This document shows, piece by piece, positions 61,843 to 64,000 of a stretch of DNA of 64,000 bases. The stretch is taken from positions 1,119,867 through 1,183,866 of the forward strand of contig CAWAZY010000003.1 of assembly GCA_963786675.1 (NCBI GenBank), given 5' to 3'. A program made the translations under genes and the position numbers. The notes below the pieces were generated by a model, which saw only the letters and a list, made by a program, of their open reading frames with translations, did not search any database and was not told where the DNA came from. The stretch comes from JAGVSR01 sp963786675 (lineage in GTDB: Bacteria; Pseudomonadota; Alphaproteobacteria; Rhizobiales; Hyphomicrobiaceae). The first letter of the stretch is position 1. Each line of letters opens with the position of its first letter.

Positions 61843-63464
61843 TGACGGCCAAGAACACGCGCGGCCTGCTGAATCCGCCGCTGCCTGCGGAGTATCTCAA
61901 GGTTCGCGATAATGAGGACGACTTCGGCAAGCTCCTGCAAAAGAAGCTCGTGCTTGGTTACTACCCCGGCAAAACCTCGGAGCACTCGCATCTGTGGTCC
62001 TTCATTCGGGCGAACATCGACTGGAAGTCCGGCAAGCCGCAGACGCACCTCCAGGAGTTCATGAGCACCCGGCGGCTGGCCGAAGTATCCGGCATGCCGA
62101 AGAGCGCGGTGCATCTCTTCCTGCAAGCCGTGGGGCCGAAACCGAAGGGGCTCGGCTTCTTGAAGCGGGGTGAGCCAAGCGAAGGGCGCAAGGGGACATT
62201 GAGACTGAACTGGGAGGTGATCCGCCGCTACGTCGCGCCCGAGGTAGCCCCCAGCGCACCCGCTGCTCGGGGGACCAAAGGCCGGACATACTCCCATCAC
62301 TCCGGGGCCGATGTGTCCGTTGAACGGACAAAAACGGTGTCCGTTGAAGGGACAAATCCGAACACTGAAATGTCCGTTGAAGGGACAGAAGTGTCCGTTG
62401 AACGGACAGAGGTGTCCGTTGAAGGGACACGCACTATATATACACGTTCTACCCGTTCTACCGTTGAGAGGCAGCCCACCTTCCTGGCGGAAGGTGCGCC
62501 GCCCCCTCTCAAGGCTGCTACGCACCCAAGTGCAGTGAAGGGCAGTGAAGGGCAGGGCAGTGAAGTGCAGAGCCCCTCCCCTGTTCCGGCGACCCCCTCC
62601 CCGCGACCCAGCGCTGTATCTGCAACGGATATGGGTATGGTTTCGGTGGCTCATGCAACCAGCTTTGGCCCTGAGACCTCGTTCGCTGACTGGGTGCTCG
62701 GTTATGAGGTCGACCGGGCTGACGGCCTGAAGCGGGCCGACATCGAATACCACGGGCGCCTTCCGGCGATGGCTCGCGCTGGGCAGCTCGATGGCGCTGA
62801 CACCCTGCCCGAGGTGCGCCGCCGCTATCAGGTCGCCCACGTCGCCGACCTTGACCCGAAACTCTACCCGCTGTGGCAGCTCTTCGAGCGCGACACTGGC
62901 CGCGCCCCAGTCGCCGATGGCCTCGGCCTCGTGAATGGCGAACGCGCCGAGTTCGAGAAGCTCGTGCCGCGCTTCATGAGGCTCGTCGGTCCTTACATCG
63001 ATGAGGCGACGGCTCGCACAAAATTGGTCGACACTTATCGCGAGCTTCAGAAGGAGCCGTCCATCGATGGGGCAGCGCTCGGCTGTCTCTTCATCGCGAT
63101 CGAGGACATGGAGGCCAAAGACCCTCGGAAGCTCGGCAGAGCATTCATTCGTCTGCCCGCATTCGCGCGACAGGCAAACGTTTCCTCGGCCAAGAAAATC
63201 GTGGCGAAACTCCACAGCCAGCCCGACCTCAGCGGCCTGACAGCCGAACAGCAAGCTGATGCCCTGATCGCCTCCGATCCAAATCGTCGGGCCGCTGCCC
63301 AGCGCGATTTAAAATTTCGCACCGAACTTATCGAGCACATCCTGCAACGCAGCAGAAGGCCTGACCATGGCGCAAGACTTCGACATCACGACCGAGCGCG
63401 CACTCCTCGCGCTCCTCCTGGAGGACCCCGATCGTATCGGCCAGCTGGGCAACCTGGGGCCTGA
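61842..63464 (+). CDS. Replication initiator-like protein with intragenic iteron-like repeats
   Basis: Probable replication protein of the element, about 540 residues. The N-terminal region is winged-helix-like (SFIRANIDWKSGKPQTHLQEFMSTRRLAEVSGMPKSAVHLFLQAVG). A low-complexity middle contains repeated VSVE(R/G)T, encoded by the 17-bp palindromic repeats. A C-terminal helical domain follows (EVRRRYQVAHVADLDPKLYPLWQLFERDTGRAPVADG). The last about 35 residues are Arg/Pro-rich and overlap the helicase gene by 98 bp, so they may be out of frame. By position before a DnaB-like gene and its embedded repeats, it recalls phage lambda O, but no sequence homology is claimed. Confidence 0.65.
   Translation: MTAKNTRGLLNPPLPAEYLKVRDNEDDFGKLLQKKLVLGYYPGKTSEHSHLWSFIRANIDWKSGKPQTHLQEFMSTRRLAEVSGMPKSAVHLFLQAVGPKPKGLGFLKRGEPSEGRKGTLRLNWEVIRRYVAPEVAPSAPAARGTKGRTYSHHSGADVSVERTKTVSVEGTNPNTEMSVEGTEVSVERTEVSVEGTRTIYTRSTRSTVERQPTFLAEGAPPPLKAATHPSAVKGSEGQGSEVQSPSPVPATPSPRPSAVSATDMGMVSVAHATSFGPETSFADWVLGYEVDRADGLKRADIEYHGRLPAMARAGQLDGADTLPEVRRRYQVAHVADLDPKLYPLWQLFERDTGRAPVADGLGLVNGERAEFEKLVPRFMRLVGPYIDEATARTKLVDTYRELQKEPSIDGAALGCLFIAIEDMEAKDPRKLGRAFIRLPAFARQANVSSAKKIVAKLHSQPDLSGLTAEQQADALIASDPNRRAAAQRDLKFRTELIEHILQRSRRPDHGARLRHHDRARTPRAPPGGPRSYRPAGQPGA
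62314..62462 (+). repeat. Iteron-like cluster: five 17-bp palindromic repeats, AT-rich stretch and 9-bp tandem repeat
   Basis: The unit TGTCCGTTGAACGGACA is an odd palindrome with a central G; copies with AAGGGACA differ by one base. Copies are at 62314-62330, 62338-62354, 62371-62387, 62392-62408 and 62413-62429 (start spacings 24, 33, 21, 21 bp). An AT-rich ACTATATATACAC patch follows (about 62433-62445), then CGTTCTACC twice (62445-62453, 62454-62462). It lies inside the initiator-like gene, an arrangement like a phage-type replication origin. Confidence 0.7.
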
Positions 63465-64000
63465 CGATCTCTGTGATCCACAAATGCAGTTCGCGCTGGA
63501 TACGATGCTTGATCTCTACGAGCGCGGCGAGCGCGTCTCGCCGACATCTCTGCGCATCCGTCTCAGGCTCAGCGGTGAAACGGCAGAAGCAGACCTTGTT
63601 GGCGCGATCCAAGCTCACTCGATCGGCGCGACGAAGCCTCAGCTGAGGGACCTCGTTGCGGCGATCCGCGAGACCGCCAACCGCAACCGGACACCAAGAC
63701 CTGCTGCAGCGTTTCACCATCAATGCATCAAGCTCTTCGATGTCTATCGAAGCTGTGTTGAGCGATGTCGTCAAGGAAGCCGACGCCATCCTTTCAGCAG
63801 CTCGCCCTCAAGGGCGCACCCACATGATGATCGCTGAATTAATCGATAACTTCCTGAAGCAAATGCAGGCGGACCCGTTGTCAGCCTACGTGCCGACCGG
63901 GTTCCCTTCGCTCGACAAAGTGCTGTCGGGTGGATTGCCGCGCCAAGAGATGACGCTCATCGGGGCGCGCCCCTCAATGGGCAAGTCCGCCTTCGTCCTC
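63367..64000 (+). CDS. DnaB-like replicative helicase, frameshifted and cut by the window end
   Basis: The first frame has a DnaB N-terminal domain (TTERALLALLLEDPDRIGQLGNLGPDDLCDPQMQFALDTMLDLYERGERVS). After AIRETANR one extra base (about 63685) moves to the other frame: TGHQDLLQRFTINASS, MSIEAVLSDVVKEAD, YVPTGFPSLDKVLSGGLPRQEMTLIGARPSMGKSAFVL, with Walker A (GARPSMGKS) intact. The product would be a replicative helicase loaded at the element's origin. The 5' frame alone stops at 63837. The 3' end lies beyond 64000. Confidence 0.85.

Larger units (their letters stand above)
59018..64000 (+). mobile_element. Integrative element (phage- or plasmid-like), left part
   Basis: It starts at the tRNA-Pro segment and contains integrase, AlpA-like regulator, two small replication-type genes, an iteron-like cluster and a DnaB-like helicase, all on the plus strand. 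It continues past the window, so the type (prophage, phage satellite or integrated plasmid) cannot be decided; no capsid or packaging gene is seen yet. Confidence 0.8.

Noticed and set aside
62314..62429. CRISPR array
   Set aside because: Units are short (17 bp), spacers are 4-16 bp and in-frame coding; no cas genes.

Overview
The window comes from a GC-rich alphaproteobacterium, most likely a purple non-sulfur member of the Hyphomicrobiales. The evidence is a pucBAC light-harvesting operon with paired PpsR-type operators, a CtrA box, a BcsS-type cellulose-associated protein, a TadG-like pilus protein, an NDUFS4-like complex I subunit, and alphaproteobacterial-style tRNA-Arg and tRNA-Pro genes. 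Genus and species cannot be fixed from the sequence.

Layout. 1-6.2 kb: TadG-like protein, a membrane protein with a D5-primase-like tail, an exported peptidoglycan-binding-like protein, cutA and NAD kinase. 6.5-9.4 kb: puc operon with two TGT-N12-ACA operators 8 bp apart, pucB, an unusually long pucA carrying the Phe44/Leu45 pair of B800-820 antennae, a strong hairpin, pucC, and a small repeat protein. 9.4-19 kb: nitroreductase, a VWA-domain protein and relatives, an amino-acid binding protein, a cystathionine beta-lyase-like enzyme and a broken POT peptide transporter. 19-26.8 kb: an accessory patch with an IS3-family element, a second IS remnant, a truncated AraC-type gene, two outer-membrane-type proteins, an L,D-transpeptidase, a decayed tyrosine recombinase, a hybrid-looking tRNA-Arg and tRNA fragments. 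27-31 kb: GNAT protein, CHASE4-like/GGDEF/EAL protein and a methyltransferase. 31.7-43.9 kb: a type I secretion locus with a giant animal-type heme peroxidase/RTX protein, ABC exporter, second RTX protein and HlyD-type adaptor. 44-48.4 kb: RND efflux pair. 48.5-55.7 kb: an extracellular-glycan locus (GH113-like lipoprotein, UDP-GlcNAc 2-epimerase, fused GT2 protein, DUF2334-type deacetylase). 56-59 kb: BcsS-like protein, a SET-domain protein, tRNA-Arg(TCT) and an NDUFS4-like protein. From about 59.0 kb to the window end: an integrated element at a tRNA-Pro 3' end, with integrase, AlpA-like regulator, and a replication module in which a presumptive initiator gene carries five copies of a 17-bp palindromic repeat followed by an AT-rich stretch, then a DnaB-like helicase.

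Operons and function. The puc genes form one transcription unit, with pucBA separated from pucC by a stable hairpin that could let antenna polypeptides outnumber the assembly factor. The type I secretion genes form one unit with both substrates. The glycan genes plausibly make, deacetylate and trim an extracellular amino-sugar polymer. A 16-bp sequence present both upstream of the peroxidase locus and upstream of the deacetylase gene may tie the two surface programmes to one regulator.

Caution. Many otherwise conserved genes carry single-base frameshifts (POT transporter, peroxidase, RTX protein, BcsS, DnaB and others), mostly one extra base, and one gene has an in-frame amber codon. This may reflect consensus errors in the assembly as much as real gene decay.
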